44,501 bases of DNA from an uncultured beta proteobacterium (GCA_903906695.1 CAIVLG010000179.1:1-44501); one strand, 5' to 3'. Counted from the first letter of the stretch, positions 34,772 through 44,302 are shown. Notes: a model not told the origin generated them from the sequence alone. Program-made: numbers and translations.

Positions 34772-35590
34772 ATGCTGATTCATCCTCAAATCAATCCTGT
34801 CGCACTGCAACTCGGTCCGTTGGCGGTCCACTGGTATGGGCTGACATATTTGGCGGCCTTTGGCCTGTTCATGTTCCTTGGAACCAGGCGCCTGCGGCAT
34901 GAGCCGTTTGCGTTGATCAAGGGCGAGTCTGCCTGGAGCCAAAAGGATGTCGAGGACATCCTGTTCATGGGGGTGATGGGCGTGGTACTGGGGGGGCGGA
35001 TCGGATATTGCCTGTTTTACAAACCGGTCTACTACCTGAACCATCCGCTCGAGATTTTTGCGGTCTGGGCTGGCGGCATGGCTTTTCATGGTGGTCTTAT
35101 CGGGGTCATCGTTGCCATGCTCTGGTTCGCGCGTTCGCGCGGCAAGCCATGGTTACAGGTCGCCGATTTTGTTGCACCCTGTGTGCCAACCGGCCTGGCT
35201 GCAGGGCGCGTCGGCAACTTTATCAATGGCGAACTGTGGGGTCGCGTGTGCAGTCCCGATTTGCCCTGGGGTATGGTGTTTAGGGGTGCCGGCGATTTGC
35301 CGCGCCACCCTTCTCAGGTCTATCAGTTCCTGCTCGAAGGACTGCTACTGTTTGTTCTGCTGTGGTTGTATGCCCGCAAGCCAAGGCATCAGGGGCAGGT
35401 GGCCGCCGCCTTTCTGATCGGTTATGGTGCGTTTCGCTTCATCGCCGAGTTTTTCCGTGAGCCGGACGCCCATCTCGGCATCCTGTCCATGGGCCTGAGC
35501 ATGGGGCAATGGCTCTGCGTACCGATGCTGATCGGCGGCATTGGCTTGTGGTGGCTGGCGCAGCGCTGGTCTGAGCCGGTCGGAAAATGA
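34772..35590 (+). CDS. lgt: Prolipoprotein diacylglyceryl transferase
   Basis: A 272-residue inner-membrane enzyme with about seven membrane segments. It transfers diacylglycerol from phosphatidylglycerol to the lipobox Cys of prolipoproteins. The family signature [14 protein letters not shown] is intact, as are the N-terminal [19 protein letters not shown] and the HGGLIGV region with the essential His. The ATG at 34772 is chosen because Lgt proteins start MLIHPQ; a GTG at 34757 would add five residues. The crotonase gene begins one base after its stop, implying cotranscription. Confidence 0.95.
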   Translation: MLIHPQINPVALQLGPLAVHWYGLTYLAAFGLFMFLGTRRLRHEPFALIKGESAWSQKDVEDILFMGVMGVVLGGRIGYCLFYKPVYYLNHPLEIFAVWAGGMAFHGGLIGVIVAMLWFARSRGKPWLQVADFVAPCVPTGLAAGRVGNFINGELWGRVCSPDLPWGMVFRGAGDLPRHPSQVYQFLLEGLLLFVLLWLYARKPRHQGQVAAAFLIGYGAFRFIAEFFREPDAHLGILSMGLSMGQWLCVPMLIGGIGLWWLAQRWSEPVGK

Positions 35591-35591
35591 A

Positions 35592-36389
35592 GTGACTGGC
35601 GCAATACGATTTGAACAACACGCCTGGGTGGGGCGGGTTGTGATCAGCCACCCGCAGCGCTTCAACGCCATGTCGCGCGATATGTGGTGGCAGTTGCGAT
35701 CGGTGTTTGAGGGCCTGCAAGGCAGCGCGGACGTAAGGTGCGTGGTGGTCGCAGGAGAAAATCAGAATTTTTGCGCTGGTGGTGACATTTCCGAATATGC
35801 CGATTTCCGATTCGAGGAGGCGAGTCTGCGCCAGTTCCACGAGGTCGAAGTCTGGGGCGGCCTGCGGGCCATGCTGGACTGCGATATTCCGATCGTCGCG
35901 CAAATCGAAGGCCATTGCATGGGCGCCGGAATGGAAATCGCAAGTTGTTGCGATATTCGCTTGGCGGGCGCATCGACCCGCTTCGGCGCACCGATTGCAC
36001 GGCTTGGTTTTCCCATGGCGCCGCGCGAGGCGGCCCTGGTGGCGCGCGAAGCTGGCTTGAGCGTGGTACGTCAAATGTTGCTGGAGGCCGCGATTCTTTC
36101 CGCTTCCGACATGAAAGCGGTGGCGTTCCTGAACGCCGTGTTGGCAGACACTCAGGTGGTCATTGAGGCACAGGCGACAGCAGAGCGCATCGTGGCGCTG
36201 GCGCCTCAAGCGGCGCGGCTCAACAAGCGAACCCTCAGATCCCTTTTGAGCGCATCGCGATCCGACCAAGCACTGGACGCGGCTCAAGCACTTGACACTG
36301 ACACCGACAGCTCTTACGCCTACGCCAACAGCGCCGAGCACCGCGAAGGCATCCAGGCGTTTCTGGAAAAGAGAAAGCCCGCGTTTTAG
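35592..36389 (+). CDS. Enoyl-CoA hydratase/isomerase (crotonase) family protein, one catalytic Glu replaced
   Basis: The 265-residue crotonase-fold protein has its two oxyanion-hole regions (NFCAGGDISEY and GAGMEIA). Compared with rat enoyl-CoA hydratase, the first catalytic Glu is kept (E115 in GMEIA), but the second, in GQPEI, is Ile135 here (FGAPIARLG). Simple hydration is therefore doubtful; isomerase, thioesterase or another crotonase reaction is possible. GTG at 35592 is the likely start, one base after lgt. An upstream frame beginning at 35541 overlaps lgt and adds non-family residues. The malonyl-CoA synthetase gene follows after 30 bases. Confidence 0.86.
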   Translation: MTGAIRFEQHAWVGRVVISHPQRFNAMSRDMWWQLRSVFEGLQGSADVRCVVVAGENQNFCAGGDISEYADFRFEEASLRQFHEVEVWGGLRAMLDCDIPIVAQIEGHCMGAGMEIASCCDIRLAGASTRFGAPIARLGFPMAPREAALVAREAGLSVVRQMLLEAAILSASDMKAVAFLNAVLADTQVVIEAQATAERIVALAPQAARLNKRTLRSLLSASRSDQALDAAQALDTDTDSSYAYANSAEHREGIQAFLEKRKPAF

Positions 36390-36419
36390 GTTTGATTCAG
36401 CTCAACCCAAGATACCGAT

Positions 36420-37979
36420 ATGCAAAATCAAGACAACACCGGCAACGGCAATCTTTTTGCAGCGCTGCAAGCTGCCTTTCCCGCGGCGTCGGACGACATC
36501 GCGGTTGAAACCGACGACGGTCTGCTTTACTCCTGGCGTGATCTTGATCGCGCGACCGCCATGTTGGCGAATCTGTTGACCTCGCTGGAATTGCCAGCGG
36601 GCGCCCGGATTGCAGCACAACTTGACAAATCGGTCGAGGCCATGCTGCTGTACTTGGCGACTTTGCGCGCGGGCTTTGTCTACCTGCCGCTCAACGCCGC
36701 CTATCAGAGTGCCGAAATTGAATACTTCATTGACAATGCCGAGCCTGCTGTTGTCGTCTGCAGTGGCAAGAACTTTGGCTGGGTCAGCAAGATCGCATTC
36801 ACGGTCGGGACTCAATTTGTCTTTACCCTGAATAGCGACCGCAGTGGTTCATTGCTGGAACGCGCCGCTGCTTGTTCGGATCGACATGTGGTAGCGGTCA
36901 AACAGGCAGATGAACTGGCGGCCATCATTTACACCAGTGGCACCACCGGTCGATCCAAGGGTGCCATGTTGACGCATGGCAATTTGCTCAGCAATGCGCA
37001 GGTATTGAAGAAGTATTGGGGCTGGCGCAGTGCCAAGCAGGGTGGCGATGTGCTGATTCATGCCCTGCCGATCTTCCATGTGCACGGCCTGTTTGTAGCT
37101 CTTCATGGTGCGCTGCTCAACGGCAGCAAGATGATCTGGTTGAACAGGTTCGAGCCCGCACTGGTGCTGGAAAAGATGCCGCAGGCTACCGTCTTCATGG
37201 GTGTTCCAACGCTTTATGTGCGTCTGCTGGCGGAGCCAGGACTGGACAGCGCTGCGACCCGTCATATGCGACTGTTCATCTCCGGTTCGGCGCCTTTGCT
37301 GATCGAAACCTTTACCCTATGGCAGGAAAGAACGGGTCACACCATTCTGGAGCGCTATGGCATGAGTGAGACTGTGATGCTGACCTCCAATCCTTATCAC
37401 CCCGAGCAGGGGCAGCGGCGTGGCAGCACTGTCGGTTTTCCGTTGCCGGGAGTCAGCCTGCGCGTACAGGATGATGCGGGCCAATCGGTACCAGTCGGTG
37501 ACATTGGTGGCATTGAGGTAAAAGGTCCAAACGTTTTCACGGGCTACTGGCGCATGCCGGAAAGAACGGCAGAAGATTTCACTTCTGACGGCTACTTCAA
37601 GACCGGGGACGTCGGCAAGATCGACGCGTCGGGCTACGTAACCATCGTCGGGCGTAGCAAGGATCTATTCATCAGTGGTGGCTATAACGTCTATCCGGCT
37701 GAAATAGAAGGCTACATCAACGAACTGCCGGGAGTGGCAGAAAGTGCTGTGGTGGGCGTCCCGCACGCGGATTTTGGCGAGGTCGGCATCGCTGTGGTGA
37801 TTGCCAGGGAAGGCGCTGCCCTCAACGCCGACGACATCATCGTGCGCCTGAAATCCAGGCTTGCCAATTTCAAAGTACCCAAGCGGTGCTTCGTGGTCAG
37901 TGAACTGCCACGCAACGCCATGGGCAAGGTTCAGAAAAACATCTTGCGCTCGCGCTACGACGCTGCTGTTGCAGCATAG
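36420..37979 (+). CDS. matB: Malonyl-CoA synthetase (MatB-type AMP-forming ligase)
   Basis: A 519-residue ANL-superfamily ligase. Motifs: YTSGTTGRSKGAMLTHGNL (P-loop), HALPIFHVHGLFVA, GSAPLL, RYGMSET, TGDVGKID, GRSKDLFISGGYNVYP at the hinge and the C-terminal catalytic Lys in RNAMGKVQK. The combination HALPIFHVHGLF plus RYGMSETxMLTSNPY with GSTVGFPLPGVSLRV is what I associate with MatB, which joins malonate (or methylmalonate) to CoA; a broader acyl-CoA ligase role cannot be excluded. No malonyl-CoA decarboxylase (matA) or malonate carrier is seen nearby. It follows the crotonase on the same strand. Confidence 0.83.
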   Translation: MQNQDNTGNGNLFAALQAAFPAASDDIAVETDDGLLYSWRDLDRATAMLANLLTSLELPAGARIAAQLDKSVEAMLLYLATLRAGFVYLPLNAAYQSAEIEYFIDNAEPAVVVCSGKNFGWVSKIAFTVGTQFVFTLNSDRSGSLLERAAACSDRHVVAVKQADELAAIIYTSGTTGRSKGAMLTHGNLLSNAQVLKKYWGWRSAKQGGDVLIHALPIFHVHGLFVALHGALLNGSKMIWLNRFEPALVLEKMPQATVFMGVPTLYVRLLAEPGLDSAATRHMRLFISGSAPLLIETFTLWQERTGHTILERYGMSETVMLTSNPYHPEQGQRRGSTVGFPLPGVSLRVQDDAGQSVPVGDIGGIEVKGPNVFTGYWRMPERTAEDFTSDGYFKTGDVGKIDASGYVTIVGRSKDLFISGGYNVYPAEIEGYINELPGVAESAVVGVPHADFGEVGIAVVIAREGAALNADDIIVRLKSRLANFKVPKRCFVVSELPRNAMGKVQKNILRSRYDAAVAA

Positions 37980-38000
37980 CAAATAGCAGATTAACCGTCG

Positions 38001-38444
38001 TCAGCGCAGCACCAGCACCGGCACGTGGGAGTGGGTCAGAACCTGCTGGGTTTCACTGCCCAGCAATAGTCTCTTGATACCGCGCCGACCATGTGATGCC
38101 ATCACGATCAGGTCGCATTTGTGTTTCTTGGCGGCGGCGATAACGGCTTCCGAGATCAGGTCAGACTTGACCGCCATGGCTTTTGCCTTCACGCCCTTTG
38201 CCAATGCCGCTTTCTGTACTGCATCGACGACCGCCTGGGCGTCGTCAGCCCATTGTTTTTCGACCCGGCTGACCTCGGCCGCCTGCAAGGCCAGACCGCC
38301 CTCAAAATAGCTTTGCGGGTAACGCGGGATGACTTTCAGCGCCACCAATTCCGCACCCGTCAGCGCTGCCAGCGCGATTGCGCTGGCCACTGCCTTTTTC
38401 GACAGCGACGAGCCGTCGGTCGCAACAAGAATCCTCTGGTACAT
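38001..38444 (-). CDS. Universal stress protein (UspA family)
   Basis: The 147-residue single Usp domain begins MYQRILVATDGSSLSKKA and ends in the nucleotide-loop motif ASHGRRGIKRLLLGSETQ followed by LTHSHVPVLVLR, which fits an ATP-binding Usp. Usp genes are often induced by low oxygen, and here the gene diverges from the cbb3 assembly gene ccoI. A TTGAT half-site of the FNR type lies in its upstream region (minus-strand reading of 38484-38488), but the other half is poor. Confidence 0.92.
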   Translation of the reverse strand: MYQRILVATDGSSLSKKAVASAIALAALTGAELVALKVIPRYPQSYFEGGLALQAAEVSRVEKQWADDAQAVVDAVQKAALAKGVKAKAMAVKSDLISEAVIAAAKKHKCDLIVMASHGRRGIKRLLLGSETQQVLTHSHVPVLVLR

Positions 38445-38499
38445 GAACTTCTCCTATTGAGTGATGCGCCCAAGCTTACTCTGATCAAGGGGTGTCGAT

Positions 38500-38513
38500 T
38501 TGACTTTGGTCAG
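38500..38513 (+). promoter_or_regulatory. Degenerate FNR/ANR-like site before ccoI
   Basis: TTGAC-TTTG-GTCAG matches seven of the ten defined bases of TTGAT-N4-ATCAA. It lies 33 bases before the ccoI ATG, in the 101-base region shared with the divergent usp gene. With the perfect box upstream of ccoN this is plausible but weak. Confidence 0.3.
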
Positions 38514-38545
38514 GTAAACTGCTTGCTTACGTTCAACTGGACCCT

Positions 38546-40885
38546 ATGCCAACCGCAAGCTCTGCTGTCGTCGAGGCGGCGCCACCCATTGGCGAGAACG
38601 CGAGATTCCCGACCCGGCTTGATTTATCTGAGGCAGGCAGCTCTGCAGAAATATGGGGTGTGCTCGATGACCCACAGGAGTGGTCTGCGTTCAGCCGCCC
38701 CGACGCCCAAAGCAAGAACAGTTGGGAATCCAATTTGTTGATCGAGGGTATGCACTGTGCAGCCTGTGCCATCACCATCGAGGAAGCGCTGCTGCGCGTA
38801 CCGGGTGTGATCGAGGCCGACGTGAGCGCCGGCAGCCACCGGGCGCGCGTTGTCTGGTCTTCGGATTCGGCACAACCATCGGTCTGGATGGGTGCCATAC
38901 AGCAGGCCGGCTACCGTGCCGTTCCAGCCAATGATGCCTTTGCCCGCGAACGGCGCAGGAACGAGGCGCGCAAGGCGCTTTGGCGCCTGGCCGTAGCGGG
39001 CTTGTGCATGATGCAGGTCATGATGTACGCCTATCCGGCTTACGTGGCGGCGCCTGGTGACTTGACGCGGGAGATGGAGCAACTGCTGCGATGGGCTTCC
39101 TGGGTGTTGAGTTTGCCAGTGATCCTGTTTTCCTGTGGCCCCTTTTTTGGCAACGCGCTGAGGGACGTGTTGCAGCGTCGTGTCAGCATGGATTTGCCGG
39201 TGGCGCTGGGCATGGCGATCACCTTTGCAGTCAGCAGCGCCGGCACTTTCGATCCCCGGGGAATTTTCGGTCACGAGGTCTACTTTGATTCGCTGACCAT
39301 GTTTGTCTTCTTCTTGCTGTCAGGCCGCTGGTTGGAATTGCGTTTGCGGGATCGAACTGCAGGCGCGCTTGAGGCACTGATGAATCGTTTGCCTGATAGC
39401 GTGGCGCGTCAGGAGCCGGATGGAAGTTACCAGCGCGTGCCGGTGCGCCGTTTGCAAGCGGGAGACCGGATTCGGATATTGCCGGGTGAGACTTTTCCAG
39501 CCGATGGTCTGATCATGCAGGGCGATACCATGGTCGATGAAGCCCTGCTGACCGGTGAATCCCGGCCGGTCGCCCGCGGTGTCGGCAGTGGCGTGATTGC
39601 GGGCAGCCACAATCTTTCAAATCCGGTTCAGGTCCAGGTCGAGCACACCGCCGAGCAAACGCGTTTTTCACAAATCGTGGCCTTGATGAAAAGTGCCTCG
39701 ATGACCAAGCCACCATTGGCCCAAGTTGCCGACCGAATCGCCAAGCCCTTTTTGATAGCGGTTTTGCTGGCTGCCGCAATTTCCTGTGCGGTATGGTGGG
39801 AGCAAGACCCGGCACGGGCTTTGATGGTGGCGGTTTCCGTGCTGGTAGTGACGTGCCCCTGTGCCTTGTCGCTGGCAACGCCTGCTGCCATGCTGGCAGC
39901 CGCCGGGGCATTGGCACGACGCGGAGTCTTGGTACGCAGACTGGATGCCTTTGAGTCCGCCGTTGACATCGATACGGTGTTGATTGACAAGACCGGGACC
40001 TTGACGCGCGATGCCATGGTTCTGGCGTCGACTACGGTTCGGGACGGAGTTTCCGTCGCGCAGGTTCTGGCCATGGCCGCCACGCTGGCGCAACATTCAT
40101 TGCATCCGGTCTCGAAGGCCTTGTATGCGGTCTGGCAGAAGGGGCATCTACCACTTTGGATCACCGCTGGGGTGCAGGAAGTGGCTGGTGGTGGGCTGTC
40201 TGGTCGGGCCTGGTCCGGCGATGCGGCGCAGTCGGTCCGACAACTGCGTCTTGGGTCAGCCCATTTTTGTGGCCTTCCAGACGACGGGGCAGACACTTTG
40301 CGCAGCCATTTGTGTGACGGACAGGGATGGCTGGCGACGTTTGAATTTCGTGAGGATGTCCGACCCGACGCCAGGACCGCACTGGCGTCACTTAAGAGCG
40401 CCGGCATGGTGCTTCATTTGTTGTCGGGTGACAGTCCCGAGGCGACTGCTCGCGTCGCGGCTGAGGTCGGCATAGGCGAATTCACGGGACATTGTTCGCC
40501 GCAGGACAAGCTTGAATTTCTTCGTGCGACCCAGCAACGTGGTGGCAAAGTGGCTGTGGTCGGCGATGGTCTCAACGATGGCCCGGTGCTGGCTGCTGCG
40601 CACGTCTCGTTTGCCTTTGGCCGGGCCGTGCCGCTGGCGCAGGCGCAGGCCGATTTTGTGGTTCTGGGTGAACAACTCGCTGCTGTTGCGACCACTTTTC
40701 TGGTGGCACGCCGCACGCTCAAGGTGGTTCGGCAGAATCTGTGTTGGGCCGGGTTGTACAACGCCGTATGCGTGCCACTGGCCGTTCTGGGGTGGCTGCC
40801 GGCCTGGCTGGCGGGGCTCGGCATGGCAACAAGCTCCCTGTTGGTGGTGCTCAATGCACTGAGATTATCAAAGATACCCGATTAA
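38546..40885 (+). CDS. ccoI: Copper-transporting P1B-type ATPase for cbb3 oxidase assembly
   Basis: A 779-residue membrane ATPase. The N-terminal heavy-metal domain has GMHCAACA (C71 and C74). The membrane metal site is TCPCALS (C437-P-C439), the phosphorylated Asp is D481 in DKTGTLT, actuator TGES is seen in LLTGESRPVA, and VGDGLNDGPVLAAA closes the P domain. It fits the CcoI/FixI subgroup that exports copper to the periplasm for the CuB centre of cbb3, rather than detoxifying CopA, because ccoS and ccoNOQP follow directly. The first 65 residues before the metal domain are unusually long. ccoS begins 13 bases after the stop. Confidence 0.94.
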   Translation: MPTASSAVVEAAPPIGENARFPTRLDLSEAGSSAEIWGVLDDPQEWSAFSRPDAQSKNSWESNLLIEGMHCAACAITIEEALLRVPGVIEADVSAGSHRARVVWSSDSAQPSVWMGAIQQAGYRAVPANDAFARERRRNEARKALWRLAVAGLCMMQVMMYAYPAYVAAPGDLTREMEQLLRWASWVLSLPVILFSCGPFFGNALRDVLQRRVSMDLPVALGMAITFAVSSAGTFDPRGIFGHEVYFDSLTMFVFFLLSGRWLELRLRDRTAGALEALMNRLPDSVARQEPDGSYQRVPVRRLQAGDRIRILPGETFPADGLIMQGDTMVDEALLTGESRPVARGVGSGVIAGSHNLSNPVQVQVEHTAEQTRFSQIVALMKSASMTKPPLAQVADRIAKPFLIAVLLAAAISCAVWWEQDPARALMVAVSVLVVTCPCALSLATPAAMLAAAGALARRGVLVRRLDAFESAVDIDTVLIDKTGTLTRDAMVLASTTVRDGVSVAQVLAMAATLAQHSLHPVSKALYAVWQKGHLPLWITAGVQEVAGGGLSGRAWSGDAAQSVRQLRLGSAHFCGLPDDGADTLRSHLCDGQGWLATFEFREDVRPDARTALASLKSAGMVLHLLSGDSPEATARVAAEVGIGEFTGHCSPQDKLEFLRATQQRGGKVAVVGDGLNDGPVLAAAHVSFAFGRAVPLAQAQADFVVLGEQLAAVATTFLVARRTLKVVRQNLCWAGLYNAVCVPLAVLGWLPAWLAGLGMATSSLLVVLNALRLSKIPD

Positions 40886-40898
40886 ACGAAGGGCCATT

Positions 40899-41036
40899 GT
40901 GGATATACTTTATCTGCTGATTCCGCTTTCGGTCGTTCTGGTATTTTTCATACTTGCCGGGCTTTGGTGGGCGATCCACCGCGGTCAGTTTGACGACATC
41001 GAGGCGGAGGGTGAACGAATTCTCAGAGATTCTTGA
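40899..41036 (+). CDS. ccoS: cbb3 oxidase assembly protein CcoS
   Basis: This 45-residue gene has a GTG start. The protein begins MDILYLLIPLSVVLVFF, continues as one membrane helix to LAGLWWAIHRGQFDD, and ends with a short acidic tail EAEGERILRDS. This is the standard CcoS/FixS pattern, including the WA-x3-GQFDD motif. CcoS is needed to insert the redox cofactors into CcoN. It sits 13 bases after ccoI, and 86 bases before ccoN with the FNR box between. Confidence 0.93.
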   Translation: MDILYLLIPLSVVLVFFILAGLWWAIHRGQFDDIEAEGERILRDS

Positions 41037-41051
41037 GAATGCCTTTCAAAT

Positions 41052-41065
41052 TTGATGTGGATCAA
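41052..41065. promoter_or_regulatory. FNR/ANR box upstream of ccoN
   Basis: TTGATGTGGATCAA is a perfect match to TTGAT-N4-ATCAA. Its centre is 64.5 bases before the ccoN ATG. A class II arrangement (-41.5) would put transcription start near 41100, although the -10 region is poor. Low-oxygen induction of ccoNOQP by FNR/ANR is well established in proteobacteria. Confidence 0.88.
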
Positions 41066-41122
41066 GCGGGATTCGTGTTTGCCATGAGAGACTTTGCTGA
41101 AACTAACCGACAAGAGGTGTAA

Positions 41123-42559
41123 ATGATATTTCCCAATACGTTAGCAACGAGCTATAACGACAAGGTCGTCAGGCAGTTTGCCATCATGACGGTGGTCTGG
41201 GGCGTGGTTGGCATGCTCGTCGGCGTCATCATCGCGGCGCAGTTGACCTGGCCTGAGCTCAATATGGGTATTCCGTGGTTGACTTACGGACGTCTGCGCC
41301 CCCTGCATACCAATGCGGTCATTTTCGCTTTCGGCGGTTGCGGCCTGTTTGCTACTGCCTATTACGTTTCGCAGCGCACCTGCCAGGTTCGGCTGTTCAG
41401 TGACAAGTTGGCAGCCTTTACCTTTTGGGGCTGGCAATTGGTCATACTCGCTGCAGCGCTGTCCTTACCTCTGGGCTACACCCAAGGCAAGGAATACGCC
41501 GAGCTCGAATGGCCGATCGATATCCTGATTACCGTGGTCTGGGTGTCTTTCGCCATTGTCTTTTTTGGCACCATAGGCACCCGTAAGGTTCGTCACATTT
41601 ATGTGGCCAACTGGTTTTTTGGCGCCATGATTATTGCGGTCGCCCTGCTGCATCTGGTCAACAGCGCCGCTATTCCGGCCGGCCTCATGAAGTCGTACTC
41701 GGCCTATGCCGGCGTCCAGGACGCGATGGTGCAGTGGTGGTACGGCCACAACGCAGTCGGCTTCTTTCTGACGGCGGGCTTTCTTGGAATGATGTACTAC
41801 TTTATTCCAAAGCAGGCCGAGCGACCGGTCTATTCCTACCGCCTGTCGATTGTTCACTTCTGGGCATTGATATTCACCTACATGTGGGCAGGTCCGCACC
41901 ACTTGCACTACACCGCGCTGCCGGATTGGACACAGTCGCTTGGCATGGTGTTTTCCTTGATATTGTTGGCTCCTAGCTGGGGTGGCATGATCAACGGCAT
42001 CATGACCCTGTCGGGCGCCTGGCACAAGCTTCGCGACGATCCGATTCTGCGTTTCCTGATCGTGTCATTGTCGTTTTACGGCATGTCGACCTTTGAAGGT
42101 CCGATGATGTCGATCAAGACCGTCAATGCGCTGTCGCACTATACCGACTGGACCATCGGTCACGTCCACTCGGGTGCCTTGGGCTGGGTTGGTCTGGTCA
42201 CGATGGGGTGCATGTACCACTTGGTTCCACGTCTGTTTGGTCAAAAGCAGATGTACAGCATGAGAGCGGTCGAGGTGCATTTTTGGACGGCGACCATCGG
42301 CATTGTGATCTACATTGCCGCAATGTGGATTGCCGGCGTCATGCAGGGCTTGATGTGGCGTGCGATCAATGCCGATGGCACACTGACCTACACTTTTGTG
42401 GAGTCTGTCAAAGCTACTTTCCCGTTCTATGTGTTGCGTTTGCTGGGTGGATTGCTGTACCTTGCCGGTATGTTGATCATGCTCTGGAACGTGCTCAAAA
42501 CAGCGACACATGGTCGCTCCGTCACGGTCACCATTCCGGCCGCTGTTGCCCACGCCTGA
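41123..42559 (+). CDS. ccoN: cbb3-type cytochrome c oxidase subunit I
   Basis: The 478-residue catalytic subunit spans the membrane about twelve times and carries haem b and the haem b3-CuB centre. Visible ligand motifs: [14 protein letters not shown] (low-spin haem His), [13 protein letters not shown] (CuB His with nearby Tyr), [13 protein letters not shown] (two CuB His) and [14 protein letters not shown] (haem b and b3 His). It reduces oxygen with high affinity and pumps protons. Length and start fit the family. The gene is first in ccoNOQP, behind the FNR box at 41052. Confidence 0.97.
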   Translation: MIFPNTLATSYNDKVVRQFAIMTVVWGVVGMLVGVIIAAQLTWPELNMGIPWLTYGRLRPLHTNAVIFAFGGCGLFATAYYVSQRTCQVRLFSDKLAAFTFWGWQLVILAAALSLPLGYTQGKEYAELEWPIDILITVVWVSFAIVFFGTIGTRKVRHIYVANWFFGAMIIAVALLHLVNSAAIPAGLMKSYSAYAGVQDAMVQWWYGHNAVGFFLTAGFLGMMYYFIPKQAERPVYSYRLSIVHFWALIFTYMWAGPHHLHYTALPDWTQSLGMVFSLILLAPSWGGMINGIMTLSGAWHKLRDDPILRFLIVSLSFYGMSTFEGPMMSIKTVNALSHYTDWTIGHVHSGALGWVGLVTMGCMYHLVPRLFGQKQMYSMRAVEVHFWTATIGIVIYIAAMWIAGVMQGLMWRAINADGTLTYTFVESVKATFPFYVLRLLGGLLYLAGMLIMLWNVLKTATHGRSVTVTIPAAVAHA

Positions 42560-42573
42560 AAAGGATAATTACC

Positions 42574-43200
42574 ATGGCAAATAACAATACAAGCGGCGGA
42601 ATGTCGCACGAAAAGATAGAAACCAGCAACTTCCTGATGATCGTTTTGATTCTGGTCGTATTGCTGTTCGGTGGTCTGGTGGAGATCGTTCCGCTGTTCT
42701 TCCAGAAATCCACAACCGAGCCGGTCAAGGGCTTGCAACCCTACACCGCCTTGCAGTTGGCCGGCCGTGATATCTACACGCGTGAGGGTTGTTACAACTG
42801 CCACTCGCAAATGATTCGACCGTTCCGCGCCGAGACGCTGCGCTACGGGCACTATTCCGTGGCCGGCGAATTTGTTTATGACCACCCGTTTCAGTGGGGT
42901 AGTAAACGTACCGGGCCGGACCTGCATCGCGTCGGAGGCAAGTACAGCGACGAATGGCATCGTAACCATTTGAACAATCCGCGCGACCTGGTGCCGGAAT
43001 CCAATATGCCGCCCTATCCGTGGTTGCTCAAGGACGATGTCGATGCGGACTCCATGCCGGCGCACATGAGGGCTTTGCGAACGGTTGGCGTGCCTTACAC
43101 CGATGAGCAAATTGCCAAGTCGGTCGAAGAACTCAAAGGCAAGAAAGAGATTGATGCAGTCATTGCCTACCTGCAAGTGTTGGGCACTCTGGTCAAATAG
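42574..43200 (+). CDS. ccoO: cbb3-type cytochrome c oxidase subunit II (monohaem)
   Basis: A 208-residue subunit with one N-terminal membrane anchor ([20 protein letters not shown], residues 20-39) and a periplasmic cytochrome c domain. The haem site is C73-Y-N-C76-H77 and the probable axial Met lies in [10 protein letters not shown]. It passes electrons from CcoP to CcoN. The frame is open far upstream to 42208, but that part overlaps ccoN; the ATG at 42574, with AAGGA nearby and 14 bases after ccoN, gives the normal N-terminus. Confidence 0.96.
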   Translation: MANNNTSGGMSHEKIETSNFLMIVLILVVLLFGGLVEIVPLFFQKSTTEPVKGLQPYTALQLAGRDIYTREGCYNCHSQMIRPFRAETLRYGHYSVAGEFVYDHPFQWGSKRTGPDLHRVGGKYSDEWHRNHLNNPRDLVPESNMPPYPWLLKDDVDADSMPAHMRALRTVGVPYTDEQIAKSVEELKGKKEIDAVIAYLQVLGTLVK

Positions 43201-43213
43201 CGGGAGCATTCAT

Positions 43214-43357
43214 ATGGAATTCGATATCAACTTCCTGCGTTCATTGGCGACAGTAGCGAGCTTTATTATTTTCGTCGGCATTCTGTCGTGGACTTTTTCC
43301 AGTCGAAAGACAGATGACTTTGAACAGGCCGCGAGGCTGCCTTTCGAACAAGACTGA
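43214..43357 (+). CDS. ccoQ: cbb3-type cytochrome oxidase subunit CcoQ
   Basis: This 47-residue single-helix protein reads MEFDINFLRSLATVASF at the start, followed by the membrane stretch IIFVGILSWTFSS, and ends EQAARLPFEQD. CcoQ/FixQ stabilises the CcoNO-CcoP complex. GGGAG precedes the ATG by about seven bases. The gene lies 13 bases after ccoO and 24 before ccoP. A longer in-frame extension upstream overlaps ccoO and is not used. Confidence 0.93.
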   Translation: MEFDINFLRSLATVASFIIFVGILSWTFSSRKTDDFEQAARLPFEQD

Positions 43358-43381
43358 CGAACCGCAATCTGAGGAATTTTT

Positions 43382-44302
43382 ATGAGCGACTTTACAAGCA
43401 ACTTCTGGTCGGTCTATGTCGCCGGCATCACGGTAGTGAGCATATTGGCCTGCCTCTTGCTGCTGTGGTTCACTGGCAAGGCCAAGGCCACGACGGCCAG
43501 TGACAACAGCACTGGTCACGTGTGGGATGGTGATTTGCGCGAGATGAATAACCCCCTGCCGCGCTGGTGGGCATGGTTGTTCGTGATCACCATTGTCTTT
43601 GCCCTGATCTATCTGGCGCTGTACCCCGGTCTGGGTACTTACGACGGCAAATTGGGCTGGACATCTAGCGGTCAGCATCAATCGGAAGTCGACAAAGGAA
43701 ATGCCGAAACCGCGCCCTTGTACGCCAAGTTCATGGCTATGAAACCCGAGGAGGTGGCGAAAGACGCGAAAGCGATGGCCATCGGCGAGCGCCTGTTCAT
43801 GAACAACTGCGCTCAGTGCCACGGCTCGGACGCGCGTGGCAACAAAGGTATTCCTAACCTGACTGACACTTTCTGGCTGGGCGGTGGTACGCCGGAGATC
43901 ATCAAGACAAACATCATCAAGGGTCGCAACGCGATGATGCCACCAATGGCCGCGGCGCTCGGTTCCGCAGATGATGTCAAGAACGTCGCGCAGTATGTCC
44001 TGAGCTTGTCTGGAAGTCCGCACGATTCGGTTCGGGCAGCGCTGGGCAAGGAAAAATTCGTTGTGTGCGCGGCCTGCCACGGAGCCGACGGCAAAGGCTT
44101 GCAAGCCATCGGATCGGGCAATCTGACCGATCCGGGAGTCTGGTTGCACGGCAGGGGCGAGGCCCATATCATTTCCATGATCAACAACGGAAAGACCAAC
44201 CAGATGCCGCCTCAGGGTGACAAGTTCACCGAGGCGCAAATTCACGTTCTCGCCTCTTATGTCTGGGGACTTTCAAACAAGGGTGGTGTGGCAGCGCAGT
44301 AA
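43382..44302 (+). CDS. ccoP: cbb3-type cytochrome c oxidase subunit III (dihaem)
   Basis: A 306-residue subunit with two membrane segments (about 12-31 and 62-81) and two periplasmic cytochrome c domains. The haem sites are C143-A-Q-C146-H147 and C229-A-A-C232-H233; axial Met candidates lie in NAMMPPMA and NQMPPQGDK. It takes electrons from soluble cytochromes or bc1. The two-helix N-terminus is the longer form common in betaproteobacteria. It is last of the four structural genes; ccoG follows after 42 bases. Confidence 0.96.
   Translation: MSDFTSNFWSVYVAGITVVSILACLLLLWFTGKAKATTASDNSTGHVWDGDLREMNNPLPRWWAWLFVITIVFALIYLALYPGLGTYDGKLGWTSSGQHQSEVDKGNAETAPLYAKFMAMKPEEVAKDAKAMAIGERLFMNNCAQCHGSDARGNKGIPNLTDTFWLGGGTPEIIKTNIIKGRNAMMPPMAAALGSADDVKNVAQYVLSLSGSPHDSVRAALGKEKFVVCAACHGADGKGLQAIGSGNLTDPGVWLHGRGEAHIISMINNGKTNQMPPQGDKFTEAQIHVLASYVWGLSNKGGVAAQ

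Noticed and set aside
34646-35089. A 148-residue N-terminal extension of IlvD
   Set aside because: It overlaps lgt on the other strand, has no resemblance to dihydroxy-acid dehydratases, and a normal start with family-typical N-terminus exists at 34645.
42208-42573. A 122-residue N-terminal extension of CcoO
   Set aside because: It lies within ccoN in another frame and the membrane anchor of CcoO begins only after 42574.
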